Below, piece by piece: positions 1 to 4,375 of a DNA stretch of 5,196 nt. The DNA comes from an uncultured Pseudomonadota bacterium (GTDB taxonomy: Bacteria; Pseudomonadota; Gammaproteobacteria; Burkholderiales; Eutrophovitaceae). The stretch spans positions 1-5,196 of the forward strand of contig CALJLA010000166.1 of NCBI GenBank assembly GCA_937983055.1. The letters are read 5' to 3'. Both the position numbers and the translations under genes were made by a program. The notes below the pieces were generated by a model that saw only the letters and a list, made by a program, of their open reading frames with translations, was not told the origin of the DNA and did not search any database. Each line of letters starts with the position of its first letter. The first letter of the stretch is position 1.

Positions 1-132
1 TTTCAATGGGTTACGAGTCACTGCAGTAAAACTGCAGTAAATTGACTCCAAAATTTGCATTTCTACGACCATTTTCGCGCACAAAGAACACTCGTATACA
101 CGGGTTCGATTCCCGTAGGGGTCACCATTGTT
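1..132. repeat. att-like tandem repeat, copy 1
   Basis: First of three head-to-tail copies of a unit of about 132 bp. It begins TTTCAATGGGTTACGAG, carries CTGCAGTAAA twice with 11-bp spacing (21-30 and 32-41), then GACTCCAAAAT, and ends in a tRNA-like T-arm and CCA (100-127). Copy 2 matches it closely through the first 55 bases and again around CGACCATTTTC and the T-arm. tRNA 3' ends are the standard target of tyrosine-recombinase integrative elements, so I infer an attachment-site repeat. The array may extend left of the window. Confidence 0.75.
100..127 (+). pseudogene. tRNA 3'-end remnant (T-arm, acceptor strand, CCA), likely tRNA-Glu
   Basis: A perfect T-arm is visible: ACGGG (100-104), a 7-nt loop TTCGATT (105-111) and CCCGT (112-116). 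It is followed by a 7-nt acceptor 3' strand AGGGGTC (117-123), discriminator A124 and CCA (125-127). A complete gene would need a 5' strand of the form GRCCCCT about 76 bases upstream, near position 52. It is absent, and there are no D or anticodon arms, so only the 3' end is present. The ACACGGGTTCG context and AGGGGTCACCA end resemble proteobacterial tRNA-Glu from memory. That isotype is an inference. Such a fragment is what integration into a tRNA 3' end leaves at the distal junction. Confidence 0.72.
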
Positions 133-265
133 TTTCAATAGGTTACGAGGCACTGCAGTAAAACTGCAGTAAATCGACTCCAAAATCAGCGTTTTTACCG
201 ACCATTTTCACGTACCTGACAGACTCGTACACACGGGTTCGCTTCCCGTCGTATTTGCCATTATG
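133..265. repeat. att-like tandem repeat, copy 2
   Basis: Second copy of the unit. It begins TTTCAATAGGTTACGAGG, has the paired CTGCAGTAAA motifs at 153-162 and 164-173, the CGACTCCAAAAT and CGACCATTTTC blocks, and a T-arm at 233-249. It is offset 132 bp from copy 1 at its start and 133 bp at its end, so there is a one-base indel inside. The middle (about 188-225) has diverged much more than the flanks, which suggests selection or recombination acting on the motif blocks. Confidence 0.72.
233..260 (+). pseudogene. degraded tRNA 3'-end remnant
   Basis: The T-stem ACGGG/CCCGT (233-237, 245-249) and a 7-nt loop TTCGCTT are intact. Seven further bases, a G and then CCA (258-260) keep the spacing of a real tRNA end. 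The acceptor strand is CGTATTT instead of the AGGGGTC seen in copy 1, and no matching 5' strand is present upstream. I read this as an older, drifted or recombined integration footprint rather than a functional gene. Confidence 0.6.
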
Positions 266-314
266 TTTCAATGGGTTGGAAGGCTTTGCAGTAGAAAGTG
301 CAGTAAATGCGATG
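266..314. repeat. att-like repeat, decayed partial copy 3
   Basis: The unit restarts at TTTCAATGGGTT (266) and the paired motifs survive in degenerate form, TTGCAGTAGA (287-296) and GTGCAGTAAA (298-307), again 11 bp apart. Similarity then fades into sequence leading to the excisionase-like gene. No T-arm follows. The gradient from copy 1 (cleanest) to copy 3 (truncated) points to successive ages. I see no gene in 1-359. Confidence 0.55.
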
Positions 315-359
315 TTCTGGCTGCTGACGTGTGCAGCATAGATAGCTCAAACAGCTCTA

Positions 360-698
360 TTAATCGAGAAGAATCTTCGCAGCGCGAGGCGGCAGCGTGG
401 CTGCGGCGATTATCGCATCCGAATCGGCTTCAGACGCCGATGGGTGCTCGTTGTCAAAATGCCCTGATCGCCAATTGACAAAATCATCCCAGAAAACAAC
501 ACCTTGGAAGACTGGGAAACCGGGAAGGTGAAACCAATGCCGTGCCGTTGAGTATGACACACCGGCGCACACGGAGAATTCCTTGGCGTTCAGCGCCTGA
601 CCGAGACGGCGCTTTTCAAGCACAGCCTCAAGCGATACATCTCGAAGCTGCTTGTCATGGCACCGTGGCTTATGTGTGTCTGAGTCATGCTTTCCCAT
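360..698 (-). CDS. excisionase-like helix-turn-helix DNA-binding protein
   Basis: The predicted protein has 112 aa. A helix-turn-helix is visible at about residues 37-58 (NAKEFSVCAGVSYSTARHWF). It is followed by a short wing-like segment (61-77) with the pattern FPVF-x-GVVFWDDFVNWR, as in small winged-helix excisionases and MerR/AlpA-type proteins. An N-terminal basic stretch (LEKRRLGQ) precedes it and the C-terminus is acidic then alanine-rich. Its place directly inside an att-like array suits a recombination directionality factor, which would bind near att and favour excision. No clear Shine-Dalgarno precedes the ATG at 698, but no other in-frame ATG exists. It is divergent from the HNH gene. 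A plain transcriptional regulator is the main alternative. Confidence 0.72.
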   Translation of the reverse strand: MGKHDSDTHKPRCHDKQLRDVSLEAVLEKRRLGQALNAKEFSVCAGVSYSTARHWFHLPGFPVFQGVVFWDDFVNWRSGHFDNEHPSASEADSDAIIAAATLPPRAAKILLD

Positions 699-901
699 CT
701 TGTAACACTACCACATTCGCGAGCCTTTGTCGCGCGGAAAGTGGCTCTCACTGTGCGTTTGCGAGCGGCACCTGCGTGCTACAGCCTCGCGCTCTGTGAT
801 AGGCCGATTTCTTCTTGAATCGGGCCACGATCCGATTTACTGCTGATGTTGAACGTGCCAGTGCGAGCCGAGCCACATGCAGCAGAGTGGACATATTGCA
901 A
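699..901. promoter_or_regulatory. divergent intergenic region between the excisionase-like and HNH genes
   Basis: About 200 bp separate two divergent genes, so both promoters should lie here. I could not pick a convincing -35/-10 pair for either. The striking element is the three-site CCGATT array at 804-837, listed separately. A TTG codon at 815 is in frame with the HNH gene but sits inside that array, which argues against it as the start. Confidence 0.5.
804..837. promoter_or_regulatory. three alternating CCGATT half-sites, 14-bp spacing
   Basis: CCGATT occurs at 804-809, its reverse complement AATCGG at 818-823, and CCGATT again at 832-837. Each start is exactly 14 bp from the previous one, with 8-nt spacers. 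Any adjacent pair forms an inverted repeat, as expected for a dimeric binder with a third cooperative half-site. The natural candidate ligand is the adjacent excisionase-like protein, which would be autoregulation. An integrase or an element repressor is also possible. The pattern is direct observation; the function is inference. Confidence 0.5.
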
Positions 902-2044
902 ATGACAGCCGTAGACATTGACGACTACTGCCGAGAGGTAGAGTGTACTTACGATGGGGAGCGATATTCGGTTCGCGATAATGGAGCCGTGTTCCGCCAC
1001 ATCCGCAAGGGCAAGCGTCAACGTCCGACGGATGCTCGGTGGACCTTCGGCAAGCCCAATGCCAAAACCGGATACATGGAAATTGCATCGGTTCGTGTCC
1101 ACCGGATCGTAGCAACCGCTTTTCACGGTTCCCCGCCCACGGCGGAACACGTTGTCGATCACATCGATACGAACCGCCGAAACAATCGCCCAGAAAACCT
1201 CAGATGGCTCACACGATTGGAGAACGCGCTTCTCAATCCCATCACTGTGAAGCGGATTGAATTCATTTGTGGGAGTATCGAGGCGTTTCTGGAAGACCCC
1301 TCCAGCCTACGTCACGGAGCACTTGATCGTAATATCGCCTGGATGCGGACGGTCAGCCCTCAAGAAGCACAAGCCTGTCGCGAGCGCATGCACCTTTGGG
1401 CAAACAGTGACAAGCCGTCTTCTGGCGGCTCACTTGGCGAGTGGGTATTCAAACCTATTCCCGCTCAAGACAAAGCGACAGAAGCGTCGGCAATCAGCCC
1501 TCAAGTGGCTCAGGCGTGCAAGGAGCACATGCAACTTGTGGCAGCGAACGACAAACCTGTTTTTGCCAAACCCGTTGAGAACGAGAAGGTGGACACAACA
1601 CGAGTGTCAATCCGGAGGCAAACTCCGATAGCCCTGCATGAGCCTCCTGCTTTGGTAATGGCGAAGACACAGGGGGCGGCACAGCGAAACTGGCGTATCC
1701 CTTCTGAGTTCCCATGCTGCCCGCAGGAACCCGGAGAAGAGCCGCTTGTAACCTACGCACAGAATCTCAAGCCTGGAACCACTTTTGCGCGCAATGATTT
1801 TTCGGAGACCGTGGTTCTGGAAGCTGCATTGACTGACGATGGCCAATCACTCTGGGTGATATGTGAACAGCGTCAGGAAAACCCAGTCAAACCGTGGGCC
1901 GTTGCGCAGATAACCTACGAGGACGGCTTGTACGTACACACAAGTCGCGGGACTTTCTTCAGCAAAGAAGGGGCCGACAAGCAGTTCTGCCTCGCGCGGG
2001 GACTTGAGTGGACCGGCGAAGAGTCCATCGACGATTACTGCTAG
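902..2044 (+). CDS. HNH endonuclease-like protein with conserved C-terminal extension
   Basis: The predicted protein has 380 aa. An N-terminal segment (about 14-33, YDGERYSVRDNGAVFRH) resembles the YxVSdxGxV lead-in of NUMOD4/HNH proteins. An HNH_3-type core follows at about 66-110: VHRIVATAFHG, then DHID (catalytic His87), NNRPENLRW (94-102) and a final LEN (Asn108). Residues 152-172 and 199-219 are an internal repeat identical at 14 of 21 positions (SPQxAQACxExMxL..DKP). The last 110 or so residues, from FPCCPQE to the DDYC end, form a separate unnamed domain. I chose ATG 902 because the in-frame TTG at 815 lies in the CCGATT array. AGAGTGG at 884-890 is only a weak, distant ribosome site, and GTG 887 remains possible. 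It may act as a homing- or restriction-like nuclease; the true target is unknown. Confidence 0.8.
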   Translation: MTAVDIDDYCREVECTYDGERYSVRDNGAVFRHIRKGKRQRPTDARWTFGKPNAKTGYMEIASVRVHRIVATAFHGSPPTAEHVVDHIDTNRRNNRPENLRWLTRLENALLNPITVKRIEFICGSIEAFLEDPSSLRHGALDRNIAWMRTVSPQEAQACRERMHLWANSDKPSSGGSLGEWVFKPIPAQDKATEASAISPQVAQACKEHMQLVAANDKPVFAKPVENEKVDTTRVSIRRQTPIALHEPPALVMAKTQGAAQRNWRIPSEFPCCPQEPGEEPLVTYAQNLKPGTTFARNDFSETVVLEAALTDDGQSLWVICEQRQENPVKPWAVAQITYEDGLYVHTSRGTFFSKEGADKQFCLARGLEWTGEESIDDYC

Positions 2045-2179
2045 TTTCGCGGTGTAACAACTCACTACAAGAGCAAACTCTGTAGGGCACGTCCGCCATC
2101 CAGGCGACCGAGTGCTTCCGGGCTTCGCTGCGCTGCGGTCCTGCCGGACGGCTATCGCCCCCTCTCGCCCTCTCGTGTG

Positions 2180-2201
2180 AAAAACAGGGGGTGAATCCCC
2201 C
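2180..2201 (-). terminator. possible minus-strand intrinsic terminator
   Basis: Read on the minus strand, GGGGG-ATTCA-CCCCC (2201-2187) is followed after two bases by five T residues (2184-2180). The plus-strand reading has no T-tract. No minus-strand gene lies just upstream of it, so if it works it would end an antisense or small RNA transcript arising between here and ardC. Confidence 0.3.
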
Positions 2202-2272
2202 GTGCCGTCAAGGATCAGGGCCACGCGACCGGCGCGGCTTCCTCCCCAATCTTCCGCGCTCGTGCCTCGCTT

Positions 2273-2316
2273 GTGCAGACCGGGTGCCCCTCCACGCCGG
2301 TCGTCCTTGACTGCAC
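2273..2316 (+). promoter_or_regulatory. nested stem-loop in the ardC leader
   Basis: The outer stem is GTGCAG (2273-2278) with CTGCAC (2311-2316). The inner stem is ACCGG-GTG (2279-2286) with CAC-(G)-CCGGT (2293-2301), with G2296 bulged and a CCCCTC loop. The asymmetric segment 2302-2310 separates the two stems. The C-rich loop could in principle pair with AAGGGG at 2378-2383 to form a pseudoknot, competing with the 2343-2348 pairing. This is structure seen by eye, not a recognised RNA family. Confidence 0.35.
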
Positions 2317-2342
2317 TCCCCCCTTCCTTTTTGGGCTTTGCC

Positions 2343-2391
2343 CCCCTTCCGCCGGAAAACGCGAGCGCGTTTCGCGTAAGGGGACATTTCC
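2343..2391 (+). promoter_or_regulatory. compact hairpin domain just upstream of the ardC ribosome site
   Basis: CCCCTT (2343-2348) pairs with AAGGGG (2378-2383), enclosing a hairpin AAACGC-GAGC-GCGTTT (2357-2372). An alternative pairing GGAAA (2354-2358) with TTTCC (2387-2391) overlaps the first and would disrupt it. Two mutually exclusive folds this close to a start codon are the arrangement used for translation control or attenuation. The role is inferred only. Confidence 0.35.
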
Positions 2392-2401
2392 AAAGTTCAG
2401 A

Positions 2402-2406
2402 AAGGA
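2402..2406 (+). promoter_or_regulatory. ardC ribosome binding site
   Basis: AAGGA at 2402-2406 lies 9 nt before the ATG at 2416. It supports this start for ardC. Confidence 0.6.
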
Positions 2407-2415
2407 CCAACGATC

Positions 2416-3318
2416 ATGGCAACCGCCACCACGACCCGCACCGACGTTTACACCCGTGTTACTTCGCACATCGTCGCAGAGCTTGAGCGCGGCGTGCGGC
2501 CTTGGCTCAAGCCTTGGAACGCAGAAAATGCAGCCGGACGCATCACACGACCACTGCGGCACCGCGGCCAACAGTATCAGGGAATCAACATCATGATGCT
2601 TTGGGCATCGGCAGAGAGGCAAGGCTACTCCTGCCCGTTCTGGCTCACCTTTCAACAGGAAAAGCAACTTGGCGGACACGTCAAAAAGAGCGAGCCCGGC
2701 GCACATGTTGTTTACGCCACCACCTTCAAGAAGAAGGAGCAGAGCGAAGACGGTAGCGAGACCGAGGCGGAGATTCCGTTTCTCAAGGAATACACCGTTT
2801 TTAACGCCGAGCAGTGCGAGGGACTGCCTAACCACTATTACACGCTGGCCGAACCGCCGATCGAAACCATTGAGCGGATCGAGCACGTGGAAGCCTATTT
2901 CGCCAACACGAAAGCCGACATCCGCACCGGAGGCAACCGGGCTTACTACGCGATTGAAGGCGACTACGTGAAGCTGCCCCCGCTGGAGACCTTCCGCAAT
3001 GCCGAGGCCCACGCCGCAACGCTCGCCCACGAGATGACGCACTGGACCCGGCATCAAACCCGCCTGAACCGTGAATTCGGCCGCAAACGATGGGGCGATG
3101 AAGGCTACGCGATGGAAGAACTGGTCGCCGAACTCGGATCGGCTTTCCTGTGTGCTGACCTGCACATCACGCCAGAGATTCGCGACGACCACGCCGCCTA
3201 TATCGCTGAATGGCTCAAGGTTCTGAAGGACGACAAGCGGGCGATTTTCTCCGCCGCATCCCACGCCAGCAAGGCTGTGGAATACCTGCACGGCCTGCAA
3301 CCGCAGCCCGCAGCCTGA
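2416..3318 (+). CDS. ardC: ArdC-type antirestriction protein (ssDNA-binding domain plus zincin metallopeptidase domain)
   Basis: The predicted protein has 300 aa, close to the usual ArdC length of about 300. The N-terminal DUF1738/ArdC-N domain (about 8-130) shows the family's YxRVTxxIvaeLerGvrPWlkPW opening, RPLRxxGxxYxGiNimmLW and PFWLTFQQ blocks. The C-terminal MPTase domain (about 150-290) has RAYYxiegDyvklPPletF, the zinc motif HEMTH (205-209) and the downstream EELVAELGSAFL with candidate third ligand E235 or E239. ArdC proteins act in the recipient cytoplasm, binding single-stranded DNA and counteracting type I restriction of incoming plasmids. All key motifs look intact, so it is probably functional. 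It is followed by a strong terminator, so it is a monocistronic unit unless the HNH transcript reads through into it. Confidence 0.93.
   Translation: MATATTTRTDVYTRVTSHIVAELERGVRPWLKPWNAENAAGRITRPLRHRGQQYQGINIMMLWASAERQGYSCPFWLTFQQEKQLGGHVKKSEPGAHVVYATTFKKKEQSEDGSETEAEIPFLKEYTVFNAEQCEGLPNHYYTLAEPPIETIERIEHVEAYFANTKADIRTGGNRAYYAIEGDYVKLPPLETFRNAEAHAATLAHEMTHWTRHQTRLNREFGRKRWGDEGYAMEELVAELGSAFLCADLHITPEIRDDHAAYIAEWLKVLKDDKRAIFSAASHASKAVEYLHGLQPQPAA
3301..3314 (+). repeat. 14-bp direct repeat, copy 1 (end of ardC)
   Basis: CCGCAGCCCGCAGC occurs here inside the last codons of ardC and again at 4301-4314, directly after the lipoprotein stop. It may mark module junctions or be chance in G+C-rich DNA. 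Confidence 0.4.
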
Positions 3319-3331
3319 CGGCTTTGACCAT

Positions 3332-3368
3332 CCCGCCCGCTGGCGATGTCCGGCGGGCGGGTTTCTTT
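3332..3368 (+). terminator. intrinsic terminator after ardC
   Basis: CCCGCCCGC (3332-3340) pairs perfectly with GCGGGCGGG (3353-3361). The stem can extend to 12 bp, including one G-T pair, with a 6-nt loop. TTTCTTT follows at once. It begins 13 nt after the ardC stop. Confidence 0.85.
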
Positions 3369-3401
3369 GACCCAACGTCCCAAACACCGAGAGGGCTTCA
3401 C

Positions 3402-3746
3402 ATGGACCCGAACCAAACCTATCTGGATATGTACCACGCCATGCGTGAGGGAGACTTCGACACGGCAAGGGAATTCGCCTTCGCCCTGAAACGCTGGCTT
3501 GCCAGAGGCGGATTCTACCCCTACCAGTACACGCCCGAGGCGATAAACGCTTACAGTTGCAGCGTCCTGCGGCGAACCGCCGGACACCCCGAACCGGTTT
3601 TCAGTCTTGTCTGCGAATCCTGCGATGCAGGAGCAGACATCGGCACCGAGGAGCAGGCAATCGCCGAGGGATGGACCTGCATTCAACCAGCCCCTGACCT
3701 GTTGCAGGCAAACTATGTCGGTACGTGCCCGGACTGCCGGGAATAA
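3402..3746 (+). CDS. small protein with two CxxC pairs (probable zinc ribbon), unknown function
   Basis: The predicted protein has 114 aa. The N-terminal half (1-56) is predicted helical, with YLDMYHAMREGDFDTAREFA and FALKRWLARGGFYP. The C-terminal half carries CESC (Cys71, Cys74) and CPDC (Cys109, Cys112), spaced to form a zinc ribbon. AGAGGG at 3390-3395 lies 6 nt before the ATG. The reading frame stays open upstream to 3210, but that part overlaps ardC and crosses its terminator, so it is rejected. It stands alone between two terminators. From memory, similar small proteins sit beside ardC-like genes in plasmids and islands, but I know of no established function. Confidence 0.8.
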   Translation: MDPNQTYLDMYHAMREGDFDTAREFAFALKRWLARGGFYPYQYTPEAINAYSCSVLRRTAGHPEPVFSLVCESCDAGADIGTEEQAIAEGWTCIQPAPDLLQANYVGTCPDCRE

Positions 3747-3769
3747 TCGAACCAGCACACCCAAACGCC

Positions 3770-3806
3770 GCCGGCCGCCGGATGACTCCGGCGGCCGGTC
3801 TTCCTT
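3770..3806 (+). terminator. intrinsic terminator after the CxxC protein gene
   Basis: A perfect 12-bp stem, CCGGCCGCCGGA (3771-3782) with TCCGGCGGCCGG (3787-3798), has a TGAC tetraloop. A T-rich tail CTTCCTTT follows. It lies 24 nt past the stop codon at 3746. Confidence 0.82.
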
Positions 3807-3836
3807 TGCATTGCGCTTTATTCTCACTGTGATACT
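3806..3836 (+). promoter_or_regulatory. possible promoter of the lipoprotein gene
   Basis: TGTGATACT (3828-3836) resembles an extended -10 box (TGn plus GATACT). A -35 candidate is TTGCAT at 3806-3811 (19-bp spacing) or TTGCGC at 3811-3816 (14-bp spacing); neither is ideal. It lies between the preceding terminator and the gene, where a promoter is expected. Confidence 0.3.
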
Positions 3837-3877
3837 GCTGTAGAGATAACAACAACAAGAAGCAATGGGGACGGTAC

Positions 3878-4300
3878 ATGAATCTATTTCAGAAAACAGT
3901 GTCATTTGTGATGGTAGCCTGCTTACTTTCGTCCTGCGCAGGGCGTGCCGCAAATCCAATAATGATCCAGCAATACGGTGACCACAAAAAGTCGTGCAAA
4001 GCACTCGAAATGGAGATGACAAACATCCAAGGCGAAATCTCGAACCTCGTCCCACAAACGGAGAAGACCGGGAAGAATGTTGCACTCGGCGTCACCGGCT
4101 TTTTCCTCATTGTCCCGTTGTTCTTTATGGACCTGAGCCAGGCAGAACAGGTCGAGGTCAATGCTCTGCGGCAGAGGTACAACTCGCTGGCCATAATTGC
4201 AACAGACAAGAACTGTGACTTCGATGCCCAGCAAATCCCGGAATTCACGAAGAAGAAGCCAGTCAAGGAAAAGCCCGCATACCCATCTAAACGGATGTAG
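3878..4300 (+). CDS. small predicted lipoprotein with one membrane-like segment
   Basis: The predicted protein has 140 aa. A lipoprotein signal is visible: N-terminal MNLFQK, a hydrophobic stretch (8-17) and a lipobox L17-S-S-C20, so Cys20 should be the lipidated mature N-terminus. Residues 41-62 are helical and could form a coiled coil. Residues 69-85 (ALGVTGFFLIVPLFFMDL) are a hydrophobic span, followed by a helical stretch LSQAEQVEVNALRQRYNSLA and a lysine/proline-rich tail. Cys40 and Cys113 could form a disulfide outside the cytoplasm. A G-rich segment (GGGGACGG, 3867-3874) precedes the ATG at 3878. The gene looks more A/T-rich than its neighbours, suggesting separate origin. I recognise it only as a widespread uncharacterised lipoprotein type in proteobacterial elements; surface exclusion or envelope roles are speculation. 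Confidence 0.8.
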   Translation: MNLFQKTVSFVMVACLLSSCAGRAANPIMIQQYGDHKKSCKALEMEMTNIQGEISNLVPQTEKTGKNVALGVTGFFLIVPLFFMDLSQAEQVEVNALRQRYNSLAIIATDKNCDFDAQQIPEFTKKKPVKEKPAYPSKRM

Positions 4301-4314
4301 CCGCAGCCCGCAGC
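4301..4314 (+). repeat. 14-bp direct repeat, copy 2 (after the lipoprotein stop)
   Basis: Identical to 3301-3314. The two copies bracket both terminator-separated cargo genes (114-aa and 140-aa proteins). Confidence 0.4.
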
Positions 4315-4352
4315 GCAATCCCGATTATGCCGGTTTTGTCTTTCAAAATCGC

Positions 4353-4371
4353 GGCGCGGCTGCGCCGCGCC
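4353..4371 (-). terminator. hairpin between convergent genes, possible terminator
   Basis: GGCGCGGC (4353-4360) pairs with GCCGCGCC (4364-4371) around a TGC loop. On the minus strand the stem is followed shortly by ATTTTG, so it more likely serves the 171-aa gene, whose stop lies 5 nt upstream. On the plus strand the tail is only CTTCTC. A second small inverted repeat, GGTTTTG/CAAAATC (4332-4350), sits beside it. Confidence 0.5.
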
Positions 4372-4375
4372 CTTC

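Larger units (their letters stand above)
2045..2415. other. 371-bp structured non-coding region, probable ardC leader
   Basis: I see no convincing gene here. The region is dense in inverted repeats. A bulged hairpin lies at 2065-2085, just after the HNH stop (CTACA-A-GAG with CTCTGTAG). GGGGG/CCCCC lies at 2187-2201. GTGCAG (2273-2278) pairs with CTGCAC (2311-2316) around an inner stem. AAACGC/GCGTTT (2357-2372) is enclosed by CCCCTT (2343-2348) pairing with AAGGGG (2378-2383). It is C-rich from about 2280 to 2350. The last 140 nt probably form a folded 5' leader for ardC; whether it regulates is unknown. Confidence 0.45.

Noticed and set aside
50..127. Complete tRNA gene
   Set aside because: Only the T-arm, acceptor 3' strand and CCA are present. 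No matching 5' acceptor strand, D-arm or anticodon arm is found upstream.
1..265. CRISPR array
   Set aside because: The period is about 132 bp, similarity runs through nearly the whole unit, and there are no short repeats separated by unique spacers.
263..478. 71-aa plus-strand open frame
   Set aside because: It starts in the repeat array and runs antisense to the excisionase-like gene, with no ribosome site or domain.
815..901. TTG start extending the HNH protein by 29 residues
   Set aside because: The TTG lies inside the CCGATT array, and the extra residues do not resemble the start of HNH-family proteins.
2273..2391. Naming the ardC leader as STAXI RNA
   Set aside because: The gene association fits, but I cannot confirm the consensus pseudoknot repeats by eye, so it is left as a search to run.
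1847..2410. 187-aa open frame on the minus strand across the ardC leader
   Set aside because: It overlaps the HNH gene's 3' end, includes many structured repeats and has no domain or ribosome site.
2215..3468. 417-aa open frame on the minus strand
   Set aside because: It is antisense to ardC, whose DUF1738 and HExxH motifs are unmistakable. The frame shows no recognisable domain and is open because of G+C-rich codon use.
3198..4085. 295-aa open frame on the minus strand
   Set aside because: It runs antisense through the end of ardC, two plus-strand terminators, the CxxC gene and the lipoprotein start. Its composition is cysteine- and arginine-rich without motifs.
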